A stretch of 35,932 bases of DNA, taken from contig JAIXRE010000117.1 in assembly GCA_027485375.1 (NCBI GenBank), positions 1-35,932 on the forward strand. The letters run 5' to 3'. Origin of the DNA: Rickettsiaceae bacterium (GTDB lineage: Bacteria; Pseudomonadota; Alphaproteobacteria; Rickettsiales; Rickettsiaceae). Under the pieces are notes generated by a model. The model worked only from the letters and a program-made list of their open reading frames with translations, had not been told where the DNA came from and did not search any database. A program made the translations under genes and the position numbers. This document shows, piece by piece, positions 18,164 through 27,619 of this stretch; position 1 is the first letter of the stretch; the number at the start of each line of letters is the position of its first letter.

Positions 18164-20662
18164 ATGACAGATATTAAAGACGACAAACCAAAGCTTACAG
18201 CTCCAAAGTTAACTTTGGGGGGTGGGAAGCTATCGCTTAATAGACCGCTTGACAAAGCTAACGTTACAAAAACTTTTGTTAGCTCTAAGTCTAACACTGT
18301 GGTGGAAGTTAGAAAAAGCAAATTATTAGGTGGTGGATTGTCGTTAAACAACGTTACTAAAGCTGCTGAAGAGAATAAAAATTTGCAGCAAGGGAGTGAC
18401 GATTTTAACAAGCGCTTAAATCTCTTAAAAAGAGCAGCAGAAGATGCTAAGTCTAGAGAAGATGAAGTTAGTAAGATCAGTACGCTTAGCAAATTAGTGG
18501 CTATTAATCAAGCTAAGTTGCCAGAGCCAGAGATCCAAGGAAGTGCTGAAGAGCAAATTCAAGATAAGGGAACGGAAGACGTAAAAACGACAGAGTTAGG
18601 CGTTGAAGTTACTCAAAATGATGACCATAAAGCAGAGCCTCGTAAACCTAATCAGTCTCAGACTCCAGTAAGCTTTGAAGATGAGGAAGAGTTACTCGCT
18701 AAGAAAAAACTAGCTGATAGTAAAGCATTACCACAAAAGCCTAAAGTTGAAGAGCCAAAAAAACTTAAGAAAACTGATATCTTAGGCATGCTTGAAGCTG
18801 ATGAGACTGGCAGTGGCGGTAAGACTAGAAGTTTTGCCTCTATTAAAAGAGCTAGAGAAAAAGAAAAGCGTAAATTAGAGCAGCAAAAACAGGAAAAAGT
18901 TTACCGTGAAGTTGTTATTCCTGAGGTTATCACAGTTGGTGAACTTGCTAACCGTATGACTGAAAGAGCTGCAGACGTGATTAGAGAGTTGATGCGTCTT
19001 GGAATTATTGCAAGTGCTAGCCAAACCATTGATGCTGATACAGCAGAAATTATAGTAACAACATTTGGTCACACAGCTAAAAGAGTTCAAGAATCAGACA
19101 TTGAAAATATCCTGATTGCAGAAGAGGATACTCCAGAAAGCCTAAAACCTAGAGCGCCTATAGTCACAGTAATGGGGCACGTGGATCACGGTAAAACATC
19201 CTTGCTTGATGCGCTTAAGTCAACTGATATTGTAAGCGGAGAAGCGGGTGGGATCACTCAACATATAGGAGCTTACAGGATAACGTTAAAAGATGATAGG
19301 TCCATAACCTTTATAGATACCCCAGGTCATGAGGCTTTTACTGAAATGAGAACTCGTGGCGCGCAAGTAACGGACATAGTGGTATTAGTGGTAGCTGCAG
19401 ATGATGGTATAAAAGCACAAACCATAGAGGCTATTAATCACGCTAAGGCTGCTGGTGTTCCTATAATTGTCGCTATCAATAAAATAGATAAATCTTACGT
19501 AAATATTGATCAGGTTAAACATGAATTACTAAATCATGGCTTAGTGTCAGAAGAATTTGGCGGTGATGTCATGATGATTCCTGTATCGGCTTTGAAGAAA
19601 ACTAATTTAGATAAATTAGAGGAGTCGATATTGCTACTTGCTGAAATGCAAGACTTGAAAGCGAACCCAAATAGTGCCCCTTCTGGCGTTGTTGTTGAAG
19701 CAAGAGTGGATAAGGCTAAGGGGATAGTGGCTACTATTTTAGTAAGACGCGGGACTTTAAGAGTTGGCGACTTGGTAGTGGCTGGCGGTGCTTACGGTAA
19801 GATTAAATGGATGAACAATGACAAAGGCGTTGAAGTAAAAAGCGCTATGCCAAGTGAACCTGTAGAAATATATGGTCTAAATATCGCTCCTCATGCTGGC
19901 GATAAGTTTGATATTGTACAGACTGAGAAACAAGCTAGAGATATAACTGAGTATCGTACTAGAACAGCGAAAGAGAAAAAAGTTTCTATTACCCAGCGTG
20001 CAAGTTTAGAAGATTTGTTCTTAAAAGCCTCTGGCGGTGGTATTACCAAAGAATTGCCGTTAATTCTTAAAGGTGATGTGCAAGGTTCAGTGGAAGCAAT
20101 TATTAGTAGCTTAATGAAATTGCCAAGTGATGAGATTAAACTTAAAATTTTACATAGCGGAGTAGGCGGTATTACAGAATCTGATGTTGCACTAGCGGCA
20201 GCCTCTGGTGCAATAATTTTAGGATTTAACGTAAGATCTGGCGCTCCAGCAGCGGTTCTGGCTGAAAAAGAGAAGGTAGACTTGCGCTACTATTCTATAA
20301 TTTATAATTTACTAGACGATATTAAAGCTGTAATGAGTGGTATGTTATCACCAATAATTCGTGAACAATATATAGGGTCAGTAGAGATTAGGCAGGTCTT
20401 TAATATCACGAAAATTGGTAAGATTGCAGGTAGCTATGTTACAAAAGGAGTTATTAAACGTGGCGCGGGTGTTAGGTTGCTGCGTGATAATGTAGTGATA
20501 CATGAAGGCAAGCTCAAAACCCTAAAACGCTTTAAGGATGACGTCAAGGAAGTTAGAGAGAACTATGAGTGCGGTATCGCCTTTGAACATTATGAAGACA
20601 TTAAGGTTGGCGATACTGTGGAAGTGTTCGAAATCATCGAAGAGAAAAAGCAATTAATGTAG
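18164..20662 (+). CDS. infB: Translation initiation factor IF-2
   Basis: [71 protein letters not shown]. Confidence 0.98.
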   Translation: MTDIKDDKPKLTAPKLTLGGGKLSLNRPLDKANVTKTFVSSKSNTVVEVRKSKLLGGGLSLNNVTKAAEENKNLQQGSDDFNKRLNLLKRAAEDAKSREDEVSKISTLSKLVAINQAKLPEPEIQGSAEEQIQDKGTEDVKTTELGVEVTQNDDHKAEPRKPNQSQTPVSFEDEEELLAKKKLADSKALPQKPKVEEPKKLKKTDILGMLEADETGSGGKTRSFASIKRAREKEKRKLEQQKQEKVYREVVIPEVITVGELANRMTERAADVIRELMRLGIIASASQTIDADTAEIIVTTFGHTAKRVQESDIENILIAEEDTPESLKPRAPIVTVMGHVDHGKTSLLDALKSTDIVSGEAGGITQHIGAYRITLKDDRSITFIDTPGHEAFTEMRTRGAQVTDIVVLVVAADDGIKAQTIEAINHAKAAGVPIIVAINKIDKSYVNIDQVKHELLNHGLVSEEFGGDVMMIPVSALKKTNLDKLEESILLLAEMQDLKANPNSAPSGVVVEARVDKAKGIVATILVRRGTLRVGDLVVAGGAYGKIKWMNNDKGVEVKSAMPSEPVEIYGLNIAPHAGDKFDIVQTEKQARDITEYRTRTAKEKKVSITQRASLEDLFLKASGGGITKELPLILKGDVQGSVEAIISSLMKLPSDEIKLKILHSGVGGITESDVALAAASGAIILGFNVRSGAPAAVLAEKEKVDLRYYSIIYNLLDDIKAVMSGMLSPIIREQYIGSVEIRQVFNITKIGKIAGSYVTKGVIKRGAGVRLLRDNVVIHEGKLKTLKRFKDDVKEVRENYECGIAFEHYEDIKVGDTVEVFEIIEEKKQLM

Positions 20663-20681
20663 TTATATCAAAACTAGAACA

Positions 20682-20827
20682 ACTAGAGGCGCGCAGCCCC
20701 GCAGCGGACTTAAATAGTACGTGAGGATTCAGGGCACCGGTAGAGCGCACAAATTACTCGTCTAGTAGTAGTTTTGCAGAAGGTATATTTTGAAATCAAG
20801 GCTTCTAGTGCGCTTCAAGCCTTGATT
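20682..20827. repeat. Diverged palindromic-element copy plus strong hairpin in the infB-traX intergenic region
   Basis: cgcagcggacttaaatagtacgtgag (20700-20725) matches the zapA-downstream element core cgcagcgtactatagagtacgtgag. Separate perfect 11-bp inverted repeat aatcaaggctt/aagccttgatt (20794-20827). Confidence 0.5.
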
Positions 20828-20969
20828 CTAAAAGCTGCTATTTGCTAATAAATATAGGCAGGGTAAGTTATAACACTCTCATGCGCCCCTCCTTACTACA
20901 AATATTACCCATTGCTTAGCACGCAAAAAGTATTATTTACTGCGCAAATAAACTTTTGGCGGACAGACT

Positions 20970-21698
20970 TCAAATTGAGTTAATATATATAAATATGCTT
21001 TCCAGCAGTAAGTAATGGGCAAAATAAATGAACAGTATGTTGCGGCTAAGGAAGCTTATATTGAAGGCTATTCGTTCGCTAAAATCTTTCGCAACCATCA
21101 AAAAATATTCTAGTCCTGCTATAATGCAAATAGCTAACACTTCTAAGTAAGTAAAATTATATGCAGGCATAAAGATATCAAGAGTATGATATACAGACAA
21201 TACCATAGCAGCAAAAACTAGTAATTTTAAATCTAGCGGATCTTGCTGCACTCTATAACCAAGAATCATAATAGCTATAGATATAGTGCCATAGTCAATC
21301 AAGTTTTTGGTAACTGGAAACAATAAAGCTAGAAAGATAACATGGACAAATGAATAATAGAAATTCTTTACCGTATTTTGTGTCAAAAATAGATATACTT
21401 GCCCTAGAAAAATAGAAATAAGTATATTAGCTGAGATATGGAGGTTGTGTACCAGCAAAGTGTCTACATATAGCAGCAAACCATATAGTAAGATAATAGG
21501 GTTAACTTTGCCCTTAAAATTATATCCAGCAAAAAAACAAAACATAGGCATCGCCGTGCGACCTATCATTCGCAATGATACATGTTCAGGAAAGAAATAG
21601 AAGCCTACATGGTCAATGACCATAGCAATAATAGCGAGTACCTTTAGTAAGTCCTGATAATTTGCATAAGCAGCGGTTTTATACTTGGTATATATCAT
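20970..21698 (-). CDS. traX: TraX-like membrane protein
   Basis: DLLKVLAIIAMVIDHVGFYFFPEHVSLRMIGRTAMPMFCFFAGYNF is TraX-family-like; polytopic. Confidence 0.8.
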   Translation of the reverse strand: MIYTKYKTAAYANYQDLLKVLAIIAMVIDHVGFYFFPEHVSLRMIGRTAMPMFCFFAGYNFKGKVNPIILLYGLLLYVDTLLVHNLHISANILISIFLGQVYLFLTQNTVKNFYYSFVHVIFLALLFPVTKNLIDYGTISIAIMILGYRVQQDPLDLKLLVFAAMVLSVYHTLDIFMPAYNFTYLEVLAICIIAGLEYFLMVAKDFSERIAFNISFLSRNILFIYFAHYLLLESIFIYINSI

Positions 21699-21709
21699 TA
21701 CTCTTACTC

Positions 21710-22129
21710 CTAGAATTGATGTATAACGCTAGTAACAACTCCGCAAATATAGCAAGTGTCATCTAACGTAGTTATAGATGGAGCGCTATTTTCAGTCACT
21801 AAAAAGCTTTCACCATTTTCTATCTTCAAGCGACGCAAGGCAAAATTGCCATTAATAACAGCGACTACTATATCAGTATGTTTTGGAGTTATGAACTTAT
21901 CAACTACCAGCCAATCTTCCTCGCCAATACCAGCGTTTACCATAGCATCGCCGATGACCTGCACGAAGAAAGCGGTCTCTGGATTTTTAATTAAATGTTT
22001 ATTTAAGTCGACTTTGATAAAGCTTGTATTATCGATTAAGCTAGGCAAGCCAGCCTGAATTTTCATGTGAAAAAATGGAATAAAACAACTACTATCAGTA
22101 GAAACTTGTAAAAAATTAACGACGTCCAT
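21710..22129 (-). CDS. UmuD-like (S24) protein with replaced catalytic residues
   Basis: IPFFHMKIQAGLPS...DLNKHLIKNPETAFFVQVIGDAMVNAGI...NGNFALRRLKI aligns by eye to UmuD; Ser of GDSM is Ala (codon 21944-21946), catalytic Lys is Arg (codon 21833-21835). Confidence 0.85.
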   Translation of the reverse strand: MDVVNFLQVSTDSSCFIPFFHMKIQAGLPSLIDNTSFIKVDLNKHLIKNPETAFFVQVIGDAMVNAGIGEEDWLVVDKFITPKHTDIVVAVINGNFALRRLKIENGESFLVTENSAPSITTLDDTCYICGVVTSVIHQF

Positions 22130-22173
22130 AAAAAAGTATATTTTGTTACGAAAATAGCATCAGTATGAAATAG

Positions 22174-22596
22174 CTAGAATTTTTGGATTACGCTTGTTAC
22201 CACGCCCCATATATATGAATCCTTATCCATTTTAATAGGGGCAAAATCCTTATTTTCTGGCATAAGGTAACCTTCGCCATTGATAATTTTCAATCGTTTT
22301 ACAGTAAACTCATTATTTACCACCGCTATAACAATTTTATTGTTAGTCGCCACAATTGACTTATCTACAACGAGCAAATCATTTTCTTTAATTCCTGCAT
22401 CAATCATGGACTCACCAGTAACTTGGACAAAGAACGTAGAGTTAGGATTCTTAATCAAATGCCTATTTAGATCCATCCTATTACACATATATCCATCAGC
22501 AGGAGAAGGCGTACCAGCCTGCACTTTCATATCAAAAAAGGGTATTTCGCACATTTCTTCTGAAACAGCGCACTGTAAAATATTTGCAACTTGCAT
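22174..22596 (-). CDS. umuD: UmuD-like (S24) protein with intact catalytic Ser/Lys
   Basis: IPFFDMKVQAGTPSPADGY...DLNRHLIKNPNSTFFVQVTGESMIDAGIKENDLLVVDKSI...NNEFTVKRLKI; Ser (22408-22410) and Lys (22297-22299) retained. Confidence 0.88.
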   Translation of the reverse strand: MQVANILQCAVSEEMCEIPFFDMKVQAGTPSPADGYMCNRMDLNRHLIKNPNSTFFVQVTGESMIDAGIKENDLLVVDKSIVATNNKIVIAVVNNEFTVKRLKIINGEGYLMPENKDFAPIKMDKDSYIWGVVTSVIQKF

Positions 22597-22775
22597 ATTT
22601 AATAAACTAGCATATTAAAAATTTATTACCTAAATTGTTATTATAATGACAATATATTGATTTAGCAAAAGAAAATAAGATCTTAATAAAATATGGTTAC
22701 AAAAATCTATTCATATTGCCTTACTCGTTAATATAATATAATATATCTATTCTTAACGTAGCTGGTAAAATATTA

Positions 22776-25700
22776 ATGACAATATCAAGCATCTCTCACC
22801 TTAATGGAACAGATAACTCAGAAGAGCAGGACTTAAACAAACTAAAAGCTCTGTGGAATGAAACTTTTTATGAAGAACTAGCAAGCAAATCTAATAATAA
22901 AAAATCTGATTTAATTGCAACAAATTTGGATAAAATATTTCCACTTGATTATAAGCATAAATTTAGCCCTGAATTTGCTATTATCGACCTTAACTATTTA
23001 AAACTAGCAACCACTGAGCAAAAACTAAAATTTAATTTAGAAACCTCAAGTGCGATTGATTTTAAATTAAAGATTTATAGCCCCAGCAAAAGCTTAGCCT
23101 TATCAGATATATTGCCGTTGATAGAAAATTTAGGCTTTAAAGCTATTGATGAACAAAGCTTTGAGATAAAAGCTGAAGGAGATATAGAGAAAAGCTGGAT
23201 TTACTACTTTATTTTAGCCGCTCCTGCTGCTATTGAGCGTAATCCTAAGGAGCTAAAGGCTAATATTGAAGATGCTTTAGATAAAATAGCCCTTGGGTTA
23301 CTAAGTTCAGACTCCTTAAGTAAGTTAGTGGTACTCTCTTCCTTTAACTGGCAGCAAGTAAAATTGCTAAAAGCCTTGACAAGGTACTTGCATCAAACAG
23401 GCTTTACTTATGGTAAAGGTTATGTACAGCTAATGCTTATAAAGCATTTTCAGTATACTGAATTACTTATGTCTTTATTTACTGCGAAGTTTGATTTAAC
23501 CAAGCATTCTGAAAGAGAATTCTCCTCAGTCAAGGCAGCTATGCTGCAATATCTTGATAATGTCGAAAGTAGCGCTGAAGACAAGGTGCTGCGTAGTATG
23601 CTAGAGCTTATAGAAGCTATAATACGGACGAATTATTATCAGTTAGACCCAAATGGCGTACCGAAAAATTATATTTCTTTTAAATTTGATTCTTCCAAGG
23701 TTCCAGGGTTACCTCGCCCTCTGCCTTATGCTGAGATTTATGTTTATTCTAACGATTTTGAGGGTATCCACCTGCGCGGCGGTAAAGTAGCGCGCGGCGG
23801 TATAAGGTGGTCTGATCGTGGCGAAGATTACCGCACTGAGGTGCTAGGGCTGATGAAAGCGCAAATGACAAAAAATGCTGTGATAGTGCCTGTTGGTTCA
23901 AAGGGTGGCTTTTTTGTGAAACTCTCTGCTGAAGGCTTGACTCGTCCAGTTTACATGGATGCTGTTATTACCTGCTATAAAAATTTCTTACGTGGTTTGC
24001 TAGATCTTACTGATAATATAGTAGAGCATAAAGTTATCCATCCTGAAGGAGTTGTGATTTACGACGCAGCAGATCCTTACCTAGTAGTGGCTGCAGATAA
24101 AGGTACAGCAACATTTTCTGATTATGCTAATAGCGTCTCTGCTGAATATAATTTTTGGCTTGGTGATGCTTTCGCTTCTGGAGGTTCTGCAGGTTATGAT
24201 CATAAAAAAATGGCTATTACAGCAAAAGGTGCTTGGATATCAGTAACAAGACACTTTGCAGCAATGGGTATTGACGTGCAAAAAGACCCTATCACAGTTG
24301 TTGGTATTGGTGATATGTCAGGCGACGTCTTTGGCAATGGCATGCTATTATCTAACTCTATTAAACTTGTTGGAGCATTTAACCACAAGCATATTTTTAT
24401 CGATCCTACTCCAGATCCGCAAATAAGTTTTGCAGAAAGGCAGCGCCTATTTAATCTTCCTATGTCTAGTTGGTCAGATTATGATGTGAAATTAATTTCA
24501 CAAGGCGGCGGGGTGTTTGAACGTAATGCAAAATTAATTACCTTATCTTCTGAAATTAGGGAATTGCTAGAGATTGAATCAACAGAGATTGCGCCAGACG
24601 ACTTAATCAAAGTTTTGTTAACAGCAAAAGTAGATTTGATTTGGAACGGTGGTATAGGTACTTACTTTAAAGCATCAACAGAAACGCACTTAGATATAGG
24701 TGATAAAGCTAATGACGGGCTGCGTTGTAATGCAAAGGATATTAAAGCAAAAGTTATTGCAGAAGGTGGCAATATTGGTGTTTCGCAGCAAGCAAGAATA
24801 GAGTATAGCAAGCTTGGTGGTTTAATTAATACAGACTTTATTGATAATTCAGCCGGTGTTGATTGTTCAGATCACGAGGTTAATATCAAAATTATTTTGA
24901 ATCAAGCCGTCACTGCAGGAAAATTAAGCCTTGAGGAACGCAATAAGCTGCTTGCAAGTATGACGCAGCAAGTAGAAAAGCTAGTGCTAGCAGATAACCA
25001 TCAACAAAATCAGGCTATCACTATAGCGCAGCTCTCGCCCGCCTTAAGCGTCGAGATTTTTAGCCATTTAATAACTTCATTAGAAGAGGAAAAGCTGCTT
25101 GATCGCAAGGTTGAGTTCTTGCCTGATGAGGCAGAGTTAAATAGAAGATCAATAGCAAAAGAACGTATGACTAGACCAGAGCTTGCCATGCTGCTTTCTT
25201 ATAGCAAAATGTCAGTATATAACGATTTGGTTCATGCAAAACTAACAGAAGATAAATATTTTGAATCTTATCTAGTAAATTATTTTCCTCCTTTAATGCA
25301 AGAGCAATTTCGTTCTGAAATACTAGCACATCCATTAAGGCAAGAAATTATCAGAACTATTATAACTAATAAGATAGTTAACCAGCTAGGTGGACCTATT
25401 ATTAACAATATTAAGCGTGAAACTGGCGCAGCACTTTGTAATATAATACGCTCATATACGATAGTATGTGAAATTTTTAACTTGGATTATTTATGGCAGT
25501 CTGTAGAAAATTTACCTACAAATGTCGATCATAGTATAAAAATCGATATGTTTACAGAGTTAGAAAAAATCATGCGCCGCGGTAGCTCTTGGTTTGTACG
25601 CAATCTAGAACAACCTATTAATATCGAACAAACTATAAAAGAGTTTAAAGAACCAGCTGAAAGACTTAGCCACAAAATTGCTACTTTGCTTGCTGGCGAG

Positions 25701-26201
25701 GCTAAAAGTAGGTTTGATGCTAGGTTAAAAAAATATAGCGTGCCTGGTGTTAATCTTGAACTTGCTAACTCAATTGCAATACTTGACAGTTTAGTTTCTG
25801 CCTTTGATATAATTTTTGTTGCAAAACAAACTACAGCGCAAGATACTGATGTTGCTAATCTATATTTCGCTAGCGGCAATAAATTTAACATTGATTGGCT
25901 GCGTAGAACTGCAGAAAAGCATCTAGACGATTCATATTGGAATAGGTTATCAATTCAATCGTTAAAAGATGATTTATATGGTAAACAAAGACTTTTGTTA
26001 ATTAAAATGATTAACCAGCTTGATAGTAATTTATCTATAAACCCAACTTCAATACTTGAAACTTGGATTGAGAAAAATAAGGATGCAGCTAGCATATTTA
26101 TTGATTTTATAGAAGATATAAAACTACAAGAAAATATAAATCTTCATATGGTGCTATTAGCAAATAAAAAATTTGAGATCTTTTTAAACAAACTTCCATA
26201 A
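22776..26201 (+). CDS. Large NAD-specific glutamate dehydrogenase (apparently N-terminally short)
   Basis: GGKVARGGIRWSDRGEDYRTEVLGLMKAQMTKNAVIVPVGSKGGFFVK, GDMSGDVFGNGMLLS, WNGGIGTYFKASTETHLDIGDKAND are NAD-GDH hallmarks. Confidence 0.92.
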   Translation: MTISSISHLNGTDNSEEQDLNKLKALWNETFYEELASKSNNKKSDLIATNLDKIFPLDYKHKFSPEFAIIDLNYLKLATTEQKLKFNLETSSAIDFKLKIYSPSKSLALSDILPLIENLGFKAIDEQSFEIKAEGDIEKSWIYYFILAAPAAIERNPKELKANIEDALDKIALGLLSSDSLSKLVVLSSFNWQQVKLLKALTRYLHQTGFTYGKGYVQLMLIKHFQYTELLMSLFTAKFDLTKHSEREFSSVKAAMLQYLDNVESSAEDKVLRSMLELIEAIIRTNYYQLDPNGVPKNYISFKFDSSKVPGLPRPLPYAEIYVYSNDFEGIHLRGGKVARGGIRWSDRGEDYRTEVLGLMKAQMTKNAVIVPVGSKGGFFVKLSAEGLTRPVYMDAVITCYKNFLRGLLDLTDNIVEHKVIHPEGVVIYDAADPYLVVAADKGTATFSDYANSVSAEYNFWLGDAFASGGSAGYDHKKMAITAKGAWISVTRHFAAMGIDVQKDPITVVGIGDMSGDVFGNGMLLSNSIKLVGAFNHKHIFIDPTPDPQISFAERQRLFNLPMSSWSDYDVKLISQGGGVFERNAKLITLSSEIRELLEIESTEIAPDDLIKVLLTAKVDLIWNGGIGTYFKASTETHLDIGDKANDGLRCNAKDIKAKVIAEGGNIGVSQQARIEYSKLGGLINTDFIDNSAGVDCSDHEVNIKIILNQAVTAGKLSLEERNKLLASMTQQVEKLVLADNHQQNQAITIAQLSPALSVEIFSHLITSLEEEKLLDRKVEFLPDEAELNRRSIAKERMTRPELAMLLSYSKMSVYNDLVHAKLTEDKYFESYLVNYFPPLMQEQFRSEILAHPLRQEIIRTIITNKIVNQLGGPIINNIKRETGAALCNIIRSYTIVCEIFNLDYLWQSVENLPTNVDHSIKIDMFTELEKIMRRGSSWFVRNLEQPINIEQTIKEFKEPAERLSHKIATLLAGEAKSRFDARLKKYSVPGVNLELANSIAILDSLVSAFDIIFVAKQTTAQDTDVANLYFASGNKFNIDWLRRTAEKHLDDSYWNRLSIQSLKDDLYGKQRLLLIKMINQLDSNLSINPTSILETWIEKNKDAASIFIDFIEDIKLQENINLHMVLLANKKFEIFLNKLP

Positions 26202-26218
26202 AATAGTTTATAGGGGCT

Positions 26219-26716
26219 ATGTCGTCTAAGCAAGTAACTGATACACTAAATACTGAAATTTTTGCATTAGGAGCTGAATTTTCAACTACCTTAATATCTT
26301 CTGACGAGCGCAAGATAGGTAGCATACTGAAAAAGGCAAGGTGCAATGCAGGATACAGCTTAGCCGACGTTGCAGAAAAGATTAATGTCAAAAAACAATA
26401 TCTTGCTGCTCTTGAAGAAGGTGATTACAACCTGATTCCGGCCCGTGTTTATGTACAGGGTTATTTGAAATTATATATAGATTATTTAGGGCTGAATATA
26501 ACCCCTGAAATCAGTAATAATGACCTTGTTCCCCCTAGTAATAAAAACGCAAGCTTGAATAGAACTTTGCATATTTATTTGATACTTTTATCAGTCACTA
26601 TGCTTATTGTCATTGAATTAGTTTACAATGTGACCTTTGCAAAAGAACAAAAAACTGATACAATAGTCGAGATAAACTTGCCACAAATTGGTAGCACGCA
26701 ATCATATGGACAATAA
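26219..26716 (+). CDS. RodZ-like HTH membrane protein
   Basis: IGSILKKARCNAGYSLADVAEKINVKKQYLAALEEGDYNLIPARVYVQGYLKLYIDYLGL plus a single TM (LILLSVTMLIVIELVYNV). Confidence 0.75.
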   Translation: MSSKQVTDTLNTEIFALGAEFSTTLISSDERKIGSILKKARCNAGYSLADVAEKINVKKQYLAALEEGDYNLIPARVYVQGYLKLYIDYLGLNITPEISNNDLVPPSNKNASLNRTLHIYLILLSVTMLIVIELVYNVTFAKEQKTDTIVEINLPQIGSTQSYGQ

Positions 26717-26960
26717 AATTAACTCAGACACCGCTAATCTGCAAGTATTGATGCATCAGGTAGAGCAATCTGTGGATAATATGCTTGCTAAAATATCAAA
26801 GCAAGAGGAAGAGATTCATAAACTGCAGGCTGAAAATACTAGAATTTGTGAGCATTACGAAGAAGTTATCAAGAAAGTAGAAAATAAGATCGAGCAATAT
26901 GTTGCAGAATTAGAGAGATTAAAAGCTTCTTATGTCAATAGTAACAATAACAATAAATAA
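26706..26960 (+). CDS. Small coiled-coil protein upstream of zapA
   Basis: MDNKINSDTANLQVLMHQVEQSVDNMLAKISKQEEEIHKLQAENTRICEHYEEVIKKVENKIEQYVAELERLKA; heptad-like pattern; overlaps zapA by 29 bp. ATG at 26706. Confidence 0.7.
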   Translation: MDNKINSDTANLQVLMHQVEQSVDNMLAKISKQEEEIHKLQAENTRICEHYEEVIKKVENKIEQYVAELERLKASYVNSNNNNK

Positions 26961-27264
26961 TCGGCAGTTTCAACTCTCTTGCGAGGATGGAAGAGAAAAT
27001 CAGTTGCGGGAGCTTGCTACTGAGGTAAACGAGAAAGCTACTACAATAAAACAAGCTAACCATTCTGCATCTTCTGAACTGGTTCTTCTCATGACTGCTT
27101 TAAGCCTGCAAGATCAATTAAAAAGCTCTCTTGCAAAGTTAGAAGAAGTGTCGAAAAAATCAGATAATAATGGCAATAAAACCCTTGAAGACGAAAAATT
27201 CGCTGAGACCTTAAGTGGTATAGCAAAATATTTAGAAAGTCTTGCGCAGAAGATAGGAAAATGA
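26932..27264 (+). CDS. zapA: Cell division protein ZapA
   Basis: VTITINNRQFQLSCEDGRENQLRELATEVNEKATTIKQ...ELVLLMTALSLQDQL. Confidence 0.88.
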   Translation: MSIVTITINNRQFQLSCEDGRENQLRELATEVNEKATTIKQANHSASSELVLLMTALSLQDQLKSSLAKLEEVSKKSDNNGNKTLEDEKFAETLSGIAKYLESLAQKIGK

Positions 27265-27303
27265 TATAATAAACTTTGTGCAAATGAAGACTTGATAGAC
27301 GAA

Positions 27304-27416
27304 GTTCAACGTCAAACAGGGCTAGGAGTCCTCAAGTCGAGTAGCGCAGCGTACTATAGAGTACGTGAGCACACGCAGATCTTGAGAGACGACAACGCCA
27401 ATGCTTGACGTTCAAC
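27304..27416. repeat. Intergenic palindromic element downstream of zapA
   Basis: Outer arms gttcaacgtcaa (27304-27315) / ttgacgttcaac (27405-27416), 11/12; middle arms ctcaag/cttgag; inner gtact-atag-agtac. Shares agtacgtgagcacacgc with the addB-like elements. Confidence 0.7.
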
Positions 27417-27473
27417 GAGTATATTTTTCTTTTCCAGGCTGCTTGACAAGTCAGGTAGATTTTATCCTAGAAC

Positions 27474-27564
27474 TATAATCATCCATTTATATACTGTCCC
27501 TGTTTGTTGCTGTGGCACGAACATATGGTATAAAAACTTAACAGCAGGTTCTGTTAGGATTATA
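27474..27564 (+). ncRNA. Candidate structured RNA (unassigned)
   Basis: Closing stem TATAATC/GATTATA enclosing gtttgttgc-tgtg-gcacgaac and taacag-caggtt-ctgtta hairpins. Confidence 0.3.
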
Positions 27565-27619
27565 AACCAACGGTCGAAGCGGTCTGGTCCACATTTTTAA
27601 AATCAAAATAACCTCGAAA

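Noticed and set aside
21756-22618. Plus-strand ORFs of 100 and 112 aa
   Set aside because: Antisense to the two umuD-like genes; no recognisable domains.
27474-27570. A canonical tRNA gene
   Set aside because: Seven-bp closing stem and trailing ACCA are suggestive, but there is no TTCRANNC T-loop and arm lengths do not fit; kept only as an unassigned structured RNA.
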